22,534 nt of DNA from Streptosporangiaceae bacterium (GTDB taxonomy: Bacteria > Actinomycetota > Actinomycetes > Streptosporangiales > Streptosporangiaceae): positions 1 to 22,534 of the forward strand of contig JASHOI010000355.1 of the NCBI GenBank assembly GCA_030041195.1, in the 5' to 3' direction. The notes beneath the pieces were generated by a model. The model saw only the letters and a program-made list of their open reading frames with translations. It made no database searches and had not been told where the DNA came from. Below are positions 7,859 to 13,400 of the stretch, piece by piece (within the stretch, counting starts at the first letter, position 1; each line of letters begins with the position of its first letter). The translations under genes and the position numbers were made by a program.

Positions 7859-7990
7859 ACCGGTAAATTCCGCCGTTACGTCGCCAATCGCGACTCGGAC
7901 ACGGTCACCCCGATCCGCACCGCCACCAACACCCCGGGCAGCCCGATCCCGGTCGGGTCGCGCCCCGAGGCCATCGCGATCACTCCGTAG
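7859..7990 (+). pseudogene. Relic of a YVTN beta-propeller repeat protein (C-terminal end)
   Basis: Frame 2 reads YVANRDSDTVTPI, then an Ala-Thr-Asn-Thr segment, PGSPIPVGSRPEAIAITP and a TAG stop at 7988-7990. This is one blade of the YVTN/NHL-type surface beta-propeller repeats of actinobacteria, whose full repeat is about 40 residues and occurs many times per gene. An in-frame TGA at 7856-7858 closes the frame on the 5' side, and there is no start codon or ribosome binding site. It is what remains of a larger gene removed by deletion between the G6PD-like and nucleotidyltransferase genes. Apart from this relic I see nothing in 7794-8030. Confidence 0.7.
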
Positions 7991-8030
7991 CGAGAACACG
8001 GCCCCGCGGCGCGTCACAAGTGAGTCCGTG

Positions 8031-8822
8031 CTATTGGTCGTCTGGACCGTCTGCCCACAGCCCGATCAGGCGGCGGAAGCGCTCCACGATCGCACAGACG
8101 ATCCCGTCGTCCGCGAGCGCGCGACCGACTTCCTCGCGGTTGGGGCGGCGCTCTGCCTTGGCCCAGGAGAGCAGCCGACCGAGTTGGGCGGCGAGGCCGG
8201 GTTCGAGGTCACTCCAGCGCCGCACACCACATGTACGGTCGGTCGTCCACGTGTGGTCGTGGACGCTGACCAGCCCGGCAACGGCCAGCAGTGTTTTGCG
8301 GGCGACCCGGACACCAAGCAGGTCCGCAGCAACGGTCGCGGACTTCAGTTCCTGGCGCCATTGCCGAAGATGCTGGCCGAGGTCACCGTTGAAACCGCGA
8401 GCCGCCCGGGCGTCGGCAGGAAAGGCCCGCAGCCCGGCGGATGGGTCCGGGCCCGCGAGGTGCACGCAGTAGTGCCGAAGGAAGGCCCGATAGCCGTATG
8501 CCGCGTCGGTGTTGCCGGCGAAGTCCGCAGCCGTGGCAGCGACGACCTCCACACCCCGGCATCTGTCGGCATACCGTGCCGAGAGGCGTTGCTCGAGAAC
8601 GGCCGTCTCCGGGAGACCGATCGACAGCAGGTCAACGTCCGATGATCCGGGACGTACGGTGCCGGTGGCGACCGATCCATACACGTACAGCGATGCGCCG
8701 GAGTCGCCGAGAAGGGCGACCGCATCGGTCAAGATGGGCTCGAAGGCCGCCGGAACCCGGCCACGGTGCGCGCCCGTCCGGATCGTGCCGTTGGCCGCCA
8801 CACCCTCATCGGGATCAGCCAT
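8031..8822 (-). CDS. Nucleotidyltransferase-fold protein (aminoglycoside adenylyltransferase-like)
   Basis: 263 residues. The N-terminal domain carries the polymerase-beta nucleotidyltransferase signature GSVATGTVRPGSSDVDLL, with G49-S50 and the metal-binding pair D62 and D64. The C-terminal part is mostly helical (GDLGQHLRQWRQELK, AQLGRLLSWAKAERR), as in ANT-type antibiotic adenylyltransferases and related stand-alone enzymes. Such proteins transfer AMP to a small molecule, RNA or protein; the acceptor here is unknown. No Shine-Dalgarno precedes the ATG, and a TAGACT -10 box is at 8849-8844, which would leave a leader of about 20 bases. It is divergent from the GNAT-like gene with only 90 bases between starts. 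An antibiotic-modifying role is possible but not shown. Confidence 0.75.
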   Translation of the reverse strand: MADPDEGVAANGTIRTGAHRGRVPAAFEPILTDAVALLGDSGASLYVYGSVATGTVRPGSSDVDLLSIGLPETAVLEQRLSARYADRCRGVEVVAATAADFAGNTDAAYGYRAFLRHYCVHLAGPDPSAGLRAFPADARAARGFNGDLGQHLRQWRQELKSATVAADLLGVRVARKTLLAVAGLVSVHDHTWTTDRTCGVRRWSDLEPGLAAQLGRLLSWAKAERRPNREEVGRALADDGIVCAIVERFRRLIGLWADGPDDQ

Positions 8823-8900
8823 CGCATCGGCCCATGCCCGGGCAGTCTAGGGCTAGCAGCCTCAGTTCAGCCGAGCGTGAGTTGCTGCGATGGCCTGCCT

Positions 8901-8906
8901 TAGCAT
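8901..8906 (+). promoter_or_regulatory. -10 box TAGCAT of a leaderless promoter
   Basis: TAGCAT matches TANNNT and ends 6 bases before the ATG at 8913. No ribosome binding site lies between them. The -35 region is weak (TGAGTT at 8878-8883, spacer 17). Confidence 0.5.
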
Positions 8907-8912
8907 CACCAG

Positions 8913-9389
8913 ATGAGTGACCAGCTGTTCGTTCCGGTCGAGTTCGCGGTTCCTGATGGGCTTACCGACGGGGAATTTCGCCTGGAGCCGCTCGGGCCGC
9001 AGCACAACGCCGCAGACTATGCCGCGTGGACCGCCAGTACCGATCACATCCGGGGAACGCCAGGGTTCGCCGGCTGGGGCTGGCCGCACGAGATGTCCCA
9101 GGCGGATAACCTCCGCGACCTCCAGCGCCACGCGCAGGACTTCGCCGACCGCCGCGGGTTTACCTATACCGTGCTCAGCGTTGAGACTGGCGATCTCATC
9201 GGATGTGTATACATCTACCCGCCCCGCACAGACGGCCCGGGCGGCACCGAGCCCGGACCGCACGCGGTCGTACGTTCCTGGGTCCGCGCGGACCGCGCCG
9301 CCCTCGACCCCGCCCTTTACCGCGTCGTTGCCGCTTGGCTGGAGCGCGACTGGCCGTTCCGCTCGATCGAGTACGCGCCACGGGCATGA
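8913..9389 (+). CDS. GNAT-like N-acetyltransferase
   Basis: 158 residues. Recognisable pieces are FRLEPLGPQHNAADYAAWTAS at the start, a central strand pair YTVLSVETGDLIGCVYIYP, which is the usual GNAT beta4 region before the acetyl-CoA loop, and a helical end ALDPALYRVVAAWLERDWPF. The usual Q/RxxGxG/A pyrophosphate loop is not obvious; VRSWVRADRAALDP occupies that place. It may be one of the short actinobacterial GNAT-like proteins with weakened acetyl-CoA binding. ATG 8913 was chosen because it lies just after TAGCAT and the translation fits from its first residue. It is divergent from the nucleotidyltransferase gene, so the two may share control. Substrate unknown. Confidence 0.65.
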   Translation: MSDQLFVPVEFAVPDGLTDGEFRLEPLGPQHNAADYAAWTASTDHIRGTPGFAGWGWPHEMSQADNLRDLQRHAQDFADRRGFTYTVLSVETGDLIGCVYIYPPRTDGPGGTEPGPHAVVRSWVRADRAALDPALYRVVAAWLERDWPFRSIEYAPRA

Positions 9390-9494
9390 CCTGCTCTGCA
9401 TACCGTGGCGGTCATAGCCGCCCGCGGTATCCGGGCTCGCGTCGTTCTGGGCGTCGGAGCCGCCGGGAACTCCGCGGCTAACCACTATCCGCGG

Positions 9495-10571
9495 TCAGGG
9501 CTGCGCGCCGAGTGTGACCGTTGCCGTGCTTGTCTTGCCGGCACGCGTGTAGTCGATCGGCACCGTGTCACCCGGCTTCTTGGTCAAGGTCAATTCCTGC
9601 AGCTGGATATTGCTGGTCGCGGGCTGGCCGTTGACCTTGGTTATCACGTCGCCTTGGCGCAGGCCCGCGACCTCAGCCGGGCCGCCGGCCACGACCCCGC
9701 CAACGAACAGTCCCCGCGGAACGCCCGCCTGGGCCGCGGACTCGGCCGAGATCGGCACGGTCTGCAGGCCGAAGAAGGAGTGGGTCGCCCGGCCGGTCGC
9801 GATGAGCTCGCTGGAGATGGTCTCCGCGATCTCCACCGGGACGGCGAAGCCGAGCCCGATGTTCCCGCCCGATGCCTCGCCAGACGAGCTCGGCACCGAG
9901 GCCCCGGCGGTCGGCACCCCCACGAGCTGGCCGTCGCAGTTGACCAGGGCGCCTCCGCTATTGCCCGGGTTGATCGCGGCATCGGTCTGCAGCGCGGACA
10001 CGAGCAGCGCCGAGCGGTCGTTCTCGCCGGGCACCTCCACGGTCCGGTCGAGCGCGCTGACGATGCCGGAGGTCACCGTGCCGGACAGTCCCAGCGGCGC
10101 GCCCACCGCGATCACCGGCTCGCCTACCTGGACCGACTGCGAGGAACCCAGCGCGATCGGCTTCAGCTCTCGCGGCGGCGAGACCTTGAGCACCGCCAGG
10201 TCGGTGAGCGGATCACGGCCGGTGATGGTCGCCGCGGCGGTGGCGCCATCGGAGAACAGAACTTCGACCGCCCCGCCGCTGGCGGCGGCCGCGATCACGT
10301 GATTGTTGGTGAGGATGTAGCCGTCGGACTTGATGACCTCTCCGGACCCCACGCCGCTCTCACTGCCGTTCGGTCCCTTCACCGCGATCGTCACCACGGA
10401 CGGGATGACCTTGTCGGCCACGGACGTCACCGAGCAGCTCCCGCTCGAGTCGGCGGATGCGCCCACGGTGGAGGCGCTCGACGAGGCCGTGGCGGCGCTT
10501 ATCAGCCCGCCGGCAATCCCCCCGACAACGAGCGCTGCCACGAGCGCTACCCATAGCCGCCACCGACGCAT
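9495..10571 (-). CDS. Membrane-anchored HtrA/DegP-family serine protease with PDZ domain
   Basis: 358 residues from ATG 10571, preceded by GGGGGAG at good spacing; a longer frame to 10655 has no such site. An N-terminal hydrophobic stretch (about 5-28) after MRRWR serves as signal anchor, then a Ser/Ala-rich linker. The trypsin-like domain has the triad H91 (TNNHVI), D124 (DPLTDLAVLKV) and S205 (GNSGGAL). A PDZ domain follows (FFGLQTVPIS, AGLRQGDVITKVNG), giving the standard one-PDZ HtrA of actinobacteria. It degrades or refolds damaged proteins on the outer side of the membrane, usually under envelope stress. The upstream neighbour in the same direction is whiB7 (138-base gap), with a copy of the 22-bp repeat between them. 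Confidence 0.92.
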   Translation of the reverse strand: MRRWRLWVALVAALVVGGIAGGLISAATASSSASTVGASADSSGSCSVTSVADKVIPSVVTIAVKGPNGSESGVGSGEVIKSDGYILTNNHVIAAAASGGAVEVLFSDGATAAATITGRDPLTDLAVLKVSPPRELKPIALGSSQSVQVGEPVIAVGAPLGLSGTVTSGIVSALDRTVEVPGENDRSALLVSALQTDAAINPGNSGGALVNCDGQLVGVPTAGASVPSSSGEASGGNIGLGFAVPVEIAETISSELIATGRATHSFFGLQTVPISAESAAQAGVPRGLFVGGVVAGGPAEVAGLRQGDVITKVNGQPATSNIQLQELTLTKKPGDTVPIDYTRAGKTSTATVTLGAQP

Positions 10572-10680
10572 GCCGACTCCCCCGGCGTAGCGCCCTGCTG
10601 CCCCCGCTGCCGTTCCATGGCGCACGCTCGATGTTCCCGTACCCCCCGGCCGCACCAGATAATCCGGCCGAGTCAGCGGG

Positions 10681-10702
10681 GGGCGTCGCGTAATGGCCCG
10701 TC
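10681..10702. repeat. 22-bp repeat, copy B, in the whiB7-htrA intergenic region
   Basis: Identical over 22 bases to 1089-1110 and 30/32 over the extended match 10675-10706. It begins 8 bases before the last base of the whiB7 gene's downstream gap and lies 110 bases upstream of the htrA-like start. A regulatory or recombination origin cannot be separated from the sequence alone. Confidence 0.8.
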
Positions 10703-10709
10703 GTTATGG

Positions 10710-11036
10710 CTACGGCTGGCTGCCCGCCATCACCTCGCTGTCCGCGGCGGGCACTGACTTGCGCGGGCGCCCGCGCGGCTTCTTGCCAGCGGCGATCGCG
10801 CCGCGCAGGAACAGTGCGCCACCCCAGACCCCGTACGGCTCGCCGCGCTGCAGCGCCCCGGCCAGGCAGGCGGACTGAACCGGGCAGACGCGGCACAGCG
10901 CCTTGGCGCGCACGACATCGTCCGGCGAGTCGGCGAAGAAAAGCTCTGGGTCGCTGCTGCAGGGCAGCTGCGGGGTGGCGGCCGGCTGCAGCGGCTGGCG
11001 GCGGCCGGTTCCCGGCACGTAAGTCGCGGCGTACAT
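10710..11036 (-). CDS. whiB7: WhiB7-type transcriptional regulator
   Basis: 108 residues from ATG 11036 with ribosome binding site GGGAGGA. The iron-sulfur ligands are C26, C48, C51 and C57 (C-x21-CxxC-x5-C). The GVWGG turn (69-73), which contacts the primary sigma factor, follows. Near the C-terminus is KKPRGRPRK with the AT-hook RGRPRK that separates WhiB7 from other Wbl proteins; overall it lines up well with M. tuberculosis WhiB7. WhiB7 works with SigA at promoters that carry an AT-rich tract next to the -35 box and switches on intrinsic resistance to ribosome-targeting antibiotics. An extra tail of about 15 residues follows the hook. The long upstream region with a small ORF, hairpin and AT-rich element fits the attenuated, autoregulated leader known for whiB7. 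Confidence 0.93.
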   Translation of the reverse strand: MYAATYVPGTGRRQPLQPAATPQLPCSSDPELFFADSPDDVVRAKALCRVCPVQSACLAGALQRGEPYGVWGGALFLRGAIAAGKKPRGRPRKSVPAADSEVMAGSQP

Positions 11037-11064
11037 CGGTTCCTCCCTCGTTGTATCGGCGGCC

Positions 11065-11092
11065 GCGCCCGGGGGGTTACCTGGCCGGGCGC
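11065..11092 (-). terminator. GC-rich hairpin in the whiB7 leader (candidate attenuator)
   Basis: GCGCCCGG (11065-11072) and CCGGGCGC (11085-11092) give an 8-bp all-GC stem with a 12-base loop, between the small ORF stop and the whiB7 ribosome binding site. There is no U-tract. whiB7 of other actinobacteria is controlled by premature termination in its leader; this is the best candidate for that structure here. Confidence 0.5.
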
Positions 11093-11111
11093 AGACGCCG
11101 ATCGGTCCCGA

Positions 11112-11285
11112 TCACGAATGCGCTGCCCGCCGAACGAGCCGGGCACCTACGCGGGATGCCGCCATGCCGGATCGGGTGCCCGCCCTGATGCCACGGGCCC
11201 GCCTGACCCGGGCCCCCGTCGCCGCTTCGTTACGCAGATCCTTGGCCCGCTCGACGGCCATGCTCTGCAGTAGGTAGGGATACAT
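11112..11285 (-). CDS. 57-residue ORF in the whiB7 leader
   Basis: ATG 11285 follows a strong ribosome binding site, GGAGGACGAG, at ideal spacing. The product begins MYPYLLQSMAVERAKDLRNE, then becomes Arg/Ala-rich (VRRARGIRAG) and ends in a TGA at 11112-11114. The start resembles short actinobacterial proteins of the form MYPxL..A.A..R..DLR; I could not verify that family. It ends 75 bases before whiB7 and is in the same direction. It may be the regulatory upstream ORF whose stalled translation opens the attenuator, or an independent small protein. The quality of the initiation site argues that it is translated. Confidence 0.6.
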   Translation of the reverse strand: MYPYLLQSMAVERAKDLRNEAATGARVRRARGIRAGTRSGMAASRVGARLVRRAAHS

Positions 11286-11320
11286 CTCGTCCTCCTCGGT
11301 CCTCGCATCTTTGAGATTCG

Positions 11321-11350
11321 GCGTAAGGCACGGTCCCGCACATCGGGCAA
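11321..11350 (-). promoter_or_regulatory. Possible promoter before the 57-codon ORF
   Basis: TTGCCC (11350-11345) and TTACGC (11326-11321) are 18 bases apart on the minus strand. They would start a transcript about 30 bases upstream of the small ORF. Both boxes are imperfect. Confidence 0.35.
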
Positions 11351-11474
11351 CCGCCTTATCTCTGCGCGCGCTGGGTCCTTAGGCGTCCGTCCGCAATAAG
11401 TAGCGCGGACGCACGGCGCCGCTGCAGGGCGGATTTGGATGAGGTTTCCGTAGGTCCGGATAAGCGCGATTCGT

Positions 11475-11504
11475 ATCCAAAGATTTTTTCGATAAATCTT
11501 GGAT
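11475..11504. promoter_or_regulatory. AT-rich inverted repeat upstream of the whiB7 leader
   Basis: ATCCAAAGATTT (11475-11486) is the inverted counterpart of AAATCTTGGAT (11494-11504), with one bulged A. The block includes a run of six T and is by far the most AT-rich sequence in the neighbourhood. On the minus strand AAAAAATC directly precedes a TTTGGA -35-like hexamer, the arrangement of WhiB7-dependent promoters; I see no convincing -10 box. The rest of 11286-11596 holds a 7-bp inverted repeat (11383-11389 with 11406-11412) and no gene that I can support. Confidence 0.55.
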
Positions 11505-11544
11505 GTGCTGTGTGGATGGCTGTGGTTTTGTCGGTGCCCGCCGG

Positions 11545-11550
11545 TAGCGT
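11545..11550 (+). promoter_or_regulatory. -10 box TAGCGT facing away from whiB7
   Basis: TAGCGT matches the actinobacterial -10 consensus on the plus strand. A strong GAGGAGG Shine-Dalgarno and ATG follow about 40 bases downstream. The -35 (GTGGTT, 17-base spacer) is weak. Confidence 0.35.
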
Positions 11551-11596
11551 GGGCAGTGGCAGATCGGGACGGAACGGCCGGTGAGGAGGTGAGCCG

Positions 11597-12253
11597 ATGT
11601 CAGCCCAGGCGTCAGAACCAGCCCCGGATGATGACTTGGCCGCCGCCTCGCCCGGCGGCGGCCAAGTTGCGCCCTTGCCGGGCGGTGGTGAGGTGAGGGC
11701 GGGTCACCCTGACCATCAGCCAGGACACCGACCTGGACCACCCCAGCCGGCCGCAGCTACACCACCGCACCCGACAGCCACCCGCTCTGAATCGGGTTCC
11801 GCGCCCCCAGCCAGACCGTATCGACGCCGCCGGGCCCGGTCGGCACTTCGCCGCCGGGCCCGGTCAGAAGACGCCGCCCTCGGTCAGGAGGCGTCGCCGA
11901 GCGCCACCTGGACGGTGCGCTCCTCGGTGCCGCGCACCAGGCCGAGCTCGACGGTGCCGGTGCCCGCCGCCTGGAGGGCGTCGAACAGGTCGTCGATGGT
12001 GCGGGTCGGCCGCCCCCCTGCGGACACGATCAGGTCCCCGGCGGCCAGGCCGGCCCGGGCGGCCGGGCTTTCCTCGGTTACATCGCGGATCAGCAGGCCC
12101 TCGCGCTCGGGAAGGCCGACGGCTCGGCGCATCCGCCGCGCCACGTGTCCGGGCGCGATCGCGATGCCGAGCTGCGGCGGGGCCGTGAACTCGCCGCGAC
12201 CGAGCGCGTCGATCCGGTCTCGCAGCGCCTCGTCGGCGGGTATGGCCAGGTAG
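11597..12253 (+). CDS. Uncertain ORF with strong initiation site; only its first part is credible
   Basis: ATG 11597 has an excellent ribosome binding site (GAGGAGGTGAGCCG). The first residues (MSAQASEPAPDDDLAAASPG) are acidic and proline-rich and could be a small disordered actinobacterial protein. After about 60 residues the product becomes arginine- and serine-rich, and from 11884 the frame is antisense to the HtrA-like gene. The C-terminal two thirds are therefore probably not real. The original gene may be a short ORF broken by a frameshift, or a leader peptide, since a perfect 13-bp stem (11635-11666) starts 36 bases into it. No function assigned. Confidence 0.25.
   Translation: MSAQASEPAPDDDLAAASPGGGQVAPLPGGGEVRAGHPDHQPGHRPGPPQPAAATPPHPTATRSESGSAPPARPYRRRRARSALRRRARSEDAALGQEASPSATWTVRSSVPRTRPSSTVPVPAAWRASNRSSMVRVGRPPADTIRSPAARPARAAGLSSVTSRISRPSRSGRPTARRIRRATCPGAIAMPSCGGAVNSPRPSASIRSRSASSAGMAR
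11635..11666. promoter_or_regulatory. Perfect 13-bp stem-loop
   Basis: CTTGGCCGCCGCC (11635-11647) and GGCGGCGGCCAAG (11654-11666) pair without mismatch around a 6-base loop. The stem is very stable. It lies 36 bases downstream of the ATG at 11597. No U-tract follows on either strand, so it is a possible attenuator or RNA structure and not a classical terminator. Confidence 0.6.
11825..11865. repeat. Tandem 24-bp-period repeat just after the HtrA-like gene
   Basis: CGCCGCCGGGCCCGGTC occurs at 11825-11841 and 11849-11865. Each copy includes the palindrome CCGGGCCCGG, so the pair can form strong hairpins just downstream of the protease gene's stop codon (minus strand) and may assist termination there. 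Confidence 0.5.
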
Positions 12254-12777
12254 AAGCCCTCGCCGAGGCGGTTGGTGTTGATCCCGAGCAGCTGCCCGGC
12301 GGCATTCACGGTGGGGCCGCCGGAGGAGCCGGGCAGCAGCGGCGCGGTGTGCTCGACGCTGCCGGTGATGCGGCGGCCGCGGGGGCCGCGGAAGGCGCGG
12401 TCGATGCCGGAGACGAACCCGAACGTCACCCGCAGCCCCCGCCCGCCGGGGTTGGCCAGCGCGAAGACGGGCGTCCCGATGCTGGCTGGGGCACCGTCGG
12501 CCCACGGCAGCGCGGGAGCCCCGCCGGTGTCCACTTCGATGACCGCGACGTCGGCGTCGATGTCGCGGGCGACCAAGGTACCTTCGGCGGTCCGGCCGTC
12601 GGCAAAGGTGACGGCCACCTGGTCACCGCGCACGTTGTGCGCGTTGGTCAGCACCCGTCCCTCGCCCAGGATGACGCCCGAGCCCGCGCCCCACCGCTGT
12701 CCGATGCCCACGACCGACGCGCCGGCGCCCTCCGCCAGCCGCGCGATGCCTTCCTGGATCTCGTCGAGAATTGCCAT
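11884..12777 (-). CDS. Cytosolic HtrA-like serine protease with PDZ domain
   Basis: 297 residues from ATG 12777; GGAAAGG lies 8 bases upstream. A GTG directly before it would add one residue. There is no signal peptide or membrane segment: the product opens with the amphipathic MAILDEIQEGIARLAEG. The trypsin-like triad is H47 (NAHNV), D76 (DIDADVAVIEV) and S152 (GSSGGP). A PDZ domain follows (IRDVTEESPAARAGLAAGDLI). The overall layout is S1C/HtrA-like, but intracellular. It faces the divergent HxlR regulator across an 86-base region centred on a 32-base palindrome, so it is probably that regulator's target. An acetyl- or sugar-stress role cannot be read from sequence. Confidence 0.88.
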   Translation of the reverse strand: MAILDEIQEGIARLAEGAGASVVGIGQRWGAGSGVILGEGRVLTNAHNVRGDQVAVTFADGRTAEGTLVARDIDADVAVIEVDTGGAPALPWADGAPASIGTPVFALANPGGRGLRVTFGFVSGIDRAFRGPRGRRITGSVEHTAPLLPGSSGGPTVNAAGQLLGINTNRLGEGFYLAIPADEALRDRIDALGRGEFTAPPQLGIAIAPGHVARRMRRAVGLPEREGLLIRDVTEESPAARAGLAAGDLIVSAGGRPTRTIDDLFDALQAAGTGTVELGLVRGTEERTVQVALGDAS

Positions 12778-12799
12778 CACTGCGCCTTTCCAGTCCTGC

Positions 12800-12831
12800 A
12801 GTAGCTAGTAACTTGCAATCTACTACTTACT
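12800..12831. promoter_or_regulatory. 32-bp palindromic operator between HtrA-like and hxlR-family genes
   Basis: The block reads AGTA, TAGTA, central TTGCAA, TACTA, TACT, each separated by two unmatched bases. 24 of the 32 bases obey perfect dyad symmetry. AGTA/TACT half-sites are typical of operators of the HxlR/DUF24 family such as YodB, CatR and HypR in Bacillus. It lies 22 bases from the protease start and 32 from the regulator start, where it would cover both promoters. Confidence 0.75.
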
Positions 12832-12850
12832 CCGCTGGTGTCAACGCGAC

Positions 12851-12856
12851 TACGAT
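12851..12856 (+). promoter_or_regulatory. -10 box TACGAT of the leaderless hxlR-family gene
   Basis: TACGAT matches TANNNT and is followed by 7 bases and the ATG at 12864, with no Shine-Dalgarno. The -35 hexamer would fall at about 12827-12833, at the right edge of the 32-bp palindrome, so bound regulator would block it. Confidence 0.55.
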
Positions 12857-12863
12857 CGCTTGC

Positions 12864-13295
12864 ATGACCGGATCCGAGCCCGTTCCCTCACCGCTGGCCG
12901 AAGCGCTGGCCAGGGTCGGTGACCGCTGGACGCTGCTGGTTGTGGATGCGCTGCTGCCCGGGCCGCGGCGGTTCAACGACCTCCTCGGCCAGATCCCGGG
13001 CATCGCGCCCAACATCTTGTCCGAGCGTCTCAGGCGGCTGGAGCGGGAGGCGCTGGTCGTCGCGCGGCCTTACTCCGACCGGCCGCCCCGGGCCGCTTAC
13101 GAACTGACCGCCGAGGGCAAGGAACTCGCCGGGGCGCTTCGCCTGCTGGCGCACTGGGGAGCCAGGCGCGCCGACCCGGCCGAGACCCCCCGCCACCCGG
13201 AATGCGGCACCCCGGTCGAGGTCCGCTGGTACTGCCCCACCTGCGACCGCCTCGTCGACAGCGAGTCGTCACACCCGGAACTGCATTACGTGTAG
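12864..13295 (+). CDS. HxlR-family winged-helix transcriptional regulator with C-terminal CxxC motif
   Basis: 143 residues from ATG 12864, placed by the -10 box; an in-frame start at 12771 would read through the operator. Winged-helix features are LAEALARVGDRWTLLVVDAL, RRFNDLLGQIPGIAPNILSERLRRLE (recognition helix) and the wing PYSDRPPRAAYELTAEGKEL. Many HxlR proteins sense electrophiles or oxidants through an N-terminal Cys-Pro; here that place is Ser9-Pro. A C-terminal C114, C124-P-T-C127 set (ECGTPVEVRWYCPTCDRL) looks like a small zinc or redox knuckle. The expected role is repression of itself and of the divergent protease via the palindrome. Confidence 0.88.
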   Translation: MTGSEPVPSPLAEALARVGDRWTLLVVDALLPGPRRFNDLLGQIPGIAPNILSERLRRLEREALVVARPYSDRPPRAAYELTAEGKELAGALRLLAHWGARRADPAETPRHPECGTPVEVRWYCPTCDRLVDSESSHPELHYV

Positions 13296-13312
13296 CCCTC
13301 GGGGTGAAGCGA

Positions 13313-13336
13313 CCGGAGGATGTGGGTAACCTCCGG
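13313..13336. promoter_or_regulatory. 7-bp inverted repeat upstream of the DUF151-like gene
   Basis: CCGGAGG (13313-13319) and CCTCCGG (13330-13336) flank a 10-base loop, 17 bases after the hxlR-family stop. It may end that transcript, or act as an operator or RNA structure before the next gene. If transcribed, it hides the GGAGG that precedes an alternative ATG at 13320. Confidence 0.45.
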
Positions 13337-13400
13337 CGGGCCGCCGCGCACTAAGGAGTGTGGCCCGGGTCGCTGTCTTCCGCCGGTCGGGAGGGCTGTC

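Noticed and set aside
8031..9389. Toxin-antitoxin pair made of the nucleotidyltransferase and GNAT-like genes
   Set aside because: They are divergent, not in one operon, and neither has the size or partner typical of MenT/MenA or GNAT-RHH systems.
11147..11350. 67-codon minus-strand frame in the whiB7 leader
   Set aside because: It overlaps the better-supported 57-codon ORF in another frame and has no ribosome binding site.
13320..13400. Upstream ATG for the DUF151-like protein
   Set aside because: GGAGG touches the ATG with no spacing, is buried in a hairpin, and the paralogue's start aligns with GTG 13401.
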